Shown here: piece by piece, positions 62,700 to 64,000 of the stretch
Numbering within the stretch: position 1 is the first letter of the stretch
Layout of the letters: each line of letters opens with the position of its first letter
NCBI RefSeq assembly: GCF_020782245.1
Contig: NZ_JAJGNP010000004.1
Span: 124,001 to 188,000, forward strand
Length of the DNA stretch: 64,000 nucleotides
Source of the DNA: Sphingobium soli
Lineage (GTDB): Bacteria > Pseudomonadota > Alphaproteobacteria > Sphingomonadales > Sphingomonadaceae
Direction: 5' to 3'
The notes under the pieces: model-generated
What the model was told of the DNA's origin: nothing
Seen by the model: the letters and a program-made list of their open reading frames with translations, nothing else
The model's database searches: none
Translations under genes and position numbers: made by a program

Positions 62700-62962
62700 C
62701 CGCCCGTCACCGGCGGAAACAGCGCAATCTCCCGTGCGTCGCCGATCGGGGTTTCGAGCGGCGCAAACCGCTGGTCGATCGCCGCGCGCAGCCGGGCGGG
62801 ATCGCCCAGCGCCTGCGCATAGCCGCCGCCGCGCGCCGCCAGCATCGCGACCAAATCCGCGACGGTGGCGCCGGCCTGCGCCCGCTCCACCTGCTCCTCG
62901 TCGCGGCCAATGGCTTCGCGCACCCAGGCGAAATAGACGATGGTGAGCGTCGCCATGGCCAT
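62696..62962 (-). CDS. moaD: MoaD: molybdopterin synthase sulfur carrier
   Basis: An 88-residue ubiquitin-like sulfur carrier. The C-terminal Gly-Gly (PPVTGG), which is thiocarboxylated, is intact. The start is ATG 62962 (MAMATLTIVYFAWVREAIG), which shares one base with the pgsA stop (TGATG); a second ATG two codons on is equally possible. The stop overlaps moaE. Confidence 0.92.
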   Translation of the reverse strand: MAMATLTIVYFAWVREAIGRDEEQVERAQAGATVADLVAMLAARGGGYAQALGDPARLRAAIDQRFAPLETPIGDAREIALFPPVTGG

Positions 62963-63525
62963 CAATCCATATGGCTGATGCCGACGCGCAGATAATCCCA
63001 GCCGGTGATCAGCGTCAGGATCGCGGCGGCCCACAGGGTCGCGATCCCGACCATCTGCACGAAGGGAAATTGCGGCACCGCCCCCGCCAGGATCAGCGCG
63101 CCGAGCGCAATCAGCTGGAAGGTCGTCTTCCACTTGGCGAGCCTGGACACCGGCACCGACACTTGCAATCCGGCGAGAAATTCGCGCAGGCCCGACACGG
63201 CGATTTCGCGCAGCAATATGATCATCGCGGCGACGATGTGCAGGCCAGCAATGTCGCGCGTCGCCGCCAGCATCAAAATCACCGCGCCGACCATGATCTT
63301 GTCCGCGATCGGGTCCAGAAACACGCCCAGTTTCGACACCGTGCCCTGCGCGCGCGCCAGATAGCCGTCGAAATAATCGGTAATGCCCATGAGGCAGTAT
63401 AGCGCGAAGGCGAGCGTATAGCCGGTCGTCCAGCGCGCACCCAGTTCCGCCGGCCACAGCAGCGCGACGAGCAACGGAACGGTCAGGATGCGCGAAAGCG
63501 TCAGCAGGTTGGGCAGCGTCAGCAT
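62962..63525 (-). CDS. pgsA: CDP-diacylglycerol-glycerol-3-phosphate 3-phosphatidyltransferase
   Basis: A 187-residue membrane enzyme that makes phosphatidylglycerol phosphate, the precursor of phosphatidylglycerol and cardiolipin. The CDP-alcohol phosphotransferase motif DG(x)2AR(x)8G(x)3D(x)3D is present from DGYLARAQG to LDPIADK. Four to six membrane helices follow. The frame extends to 63609, but MLTLPNLLTLSRI at 63525 is the normal start. It is divergent from the MFS gene and coupled to moaD. Confidence 0.94.
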   Translation of the reverse strand: MLTLPNLLTLSRILTVPLLVALLWPAELGARWTTGYTLAFALYCLMGITDYFDGYLARAQGTVSKLGVFLDPIADKIMVGAVILMLAATRDIAGLHIVAAMIILLREIAVSGLREFLAGLQVSVPVSRLAKWKTTFQLIALGALILAGAVPQFPFVQMVGIATLWAAAILTLITGWDYLRVGISHMD

Positions 63526-63680
63526 GGGCGCGGACTGCCACAGTCCGGCGCTGCGCACAAGCAGCAGCGAAGCCAGGCGAAAATGGCGCGCCCCGACGAC
63601 GCGCCGCAAGCATTGGACATGGACGCCGCCAACCGCTAGACCCCGCCCCGGTCGCTAACGGGAAAGAAGATCCCCCATAC

Positions 63681-64000
63681 ATGCAAGCCTCGCTCAGGCT
63701 CCTGAACAAGCGCCGTTTCCTGCCGCTTTTCGTCACTCAATTGCTTGGCGCGTTCAACGACAATCTGTTCAAGAACGCGATGGTGCTGTTCGTCGTGTAC
63801 CAGGTGTATAACGACGAAAAGTCCGAAACCTGGTTCAGCGCGCTGGCGACGGGCCTGTTCATCCTGCCCTTCTTCCTGTTGTCCGCGCTATCCGGACAAT
63901 TGGCCGACCAGCGCGACAAGGCGGTCATCATCCGCTGGGTGAAGGGGGCCGAAATCGCGATCATGACGGTGGGCGCGGTCGGGCTGGCGCTGATCTGGAG
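63681..64000 (+). CDS. MFS permease, LplT/Aas-like (cut by the window edge)
   Basis: The first 106 codons of a membrane protein beginning MQASLRLLNKRRFLPLFVTQ and then LLGAFNDNLFKNAMVLF. The motif FxPLFxTQxLGAFNDNxFKNA is characteristic of LplT lysophospholipid flippases and of the MFS domain fused to acyltransferase and acyl-ACP synthetase domains in Aas-type proteins. The second helix and the loop with LADQRDK (MFS motif A position) are present. Whether acyltransferase domains follow lies beyond the window. It is divergent from pgsA, another phospholipid gene. Confidence 0.85.
   Translation, partial: MQASLRLLNKRRFLPLFVTQLLGAFNDNLFKNAMVLFVVYQVYNDEKSETWFSALATGLFILPFFLLSALSGQLADQRDKAVIIRWVKGAEIAIMTVGAVGLALIW

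Overview
The window is about 64 kb of GC-rich, gene-dense chromosome from an alphaproteobacterium, most probably a sphingomonad (Sphingobium/Sphingomonas group). This rests on gene content and order: an addAB-murU-amgK-tsaE-divL-ahcY block, mreBCD-mrdA-rodA, a complete propionyl-CoA/methylmalonyl-CoA block with a PccR/ScfR-type regulator, secreted M2 and S9B peptidases, and typical short palindromic intergenic repeats. The genus is an inference. Almost all the DNA is ordinary core chromosome; I see no integrase, transposase, phage or CRISPR array.

Left arm (1-24.4 kb). A minus-strand run leads from ahcY through a DivL-like pseudokinase, tsaE, the peptidoglycan-recycling pair amgK-murU and addB-addA to trxA (cut by the window edge). 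From divL to addA nearly every start and stop overlaps, so cell-cycle signalling, tRNA modification, cell-wall recycling and double-strand-break repair probably share a transcript. Next come yqgE, a peroxiredoxin and AMP nucleosidase, a membrane GGDEF protein, an M2 peptidase, a small hydrolase/membrane-protein pair, asd, a methyltransferase, a DPP-IV-type peptidase and tRNA-Val(CAC).

Middle (24.5-43.2 kb). hslVU faces a eukaryote/archaea-type prolyl-tRNA synthetase across a strong hairpin. phaR, a PhaC-like hydrolase and a phaA thiolase form a PHA-related group. A minus-strand block then carries pccB, a thiolase, methylmalonyl-CoA epimerase, methylmalonyl-CoA mutase, biotin synthase and the biotinylated pccA. 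Together these convert propionyl-CoA to succinyl-CoA and supply biotin for the carboxylase. A divergent pccR-type regulator and a cluster of GCAAAT half-sites sit at its head. Palindromic repeats are scattered through this block; one lies inside the bioB reading frame. alr and a DUF2256 gene of only 48 codons follow.

Right arm (43.2-64 kb). DUF983 protein, ychF and a hypoxanthine-DNA-glycosylase-like gene lead to a candidate Pho box in front of an NPP-type phosphodiesterase and a Tat-exported PhoD phosphatase. Then come a MaoC dehydratase, mutL, the rod-shape operon mreB-mreC-mreD-mrdA-rodA, tRNA-Lys(CTT), uvrC, a cysE-DUF2794 pair divergent from a TSUP permease, oxyR, a 428-bp gap with lower GC, and pgsA-moaD-moaE. 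The window ends inside an Aas/LplT-like MFS gene.

The observations most worth following are the tyrosine in place of the phospho-acceptor histidine in the DivL-like protein, the palindromic element that codes for a BioB N-terminal extension, the PccR and Pho operator candidates, and the structured ahcY leader. None of these by itself proves a new system.
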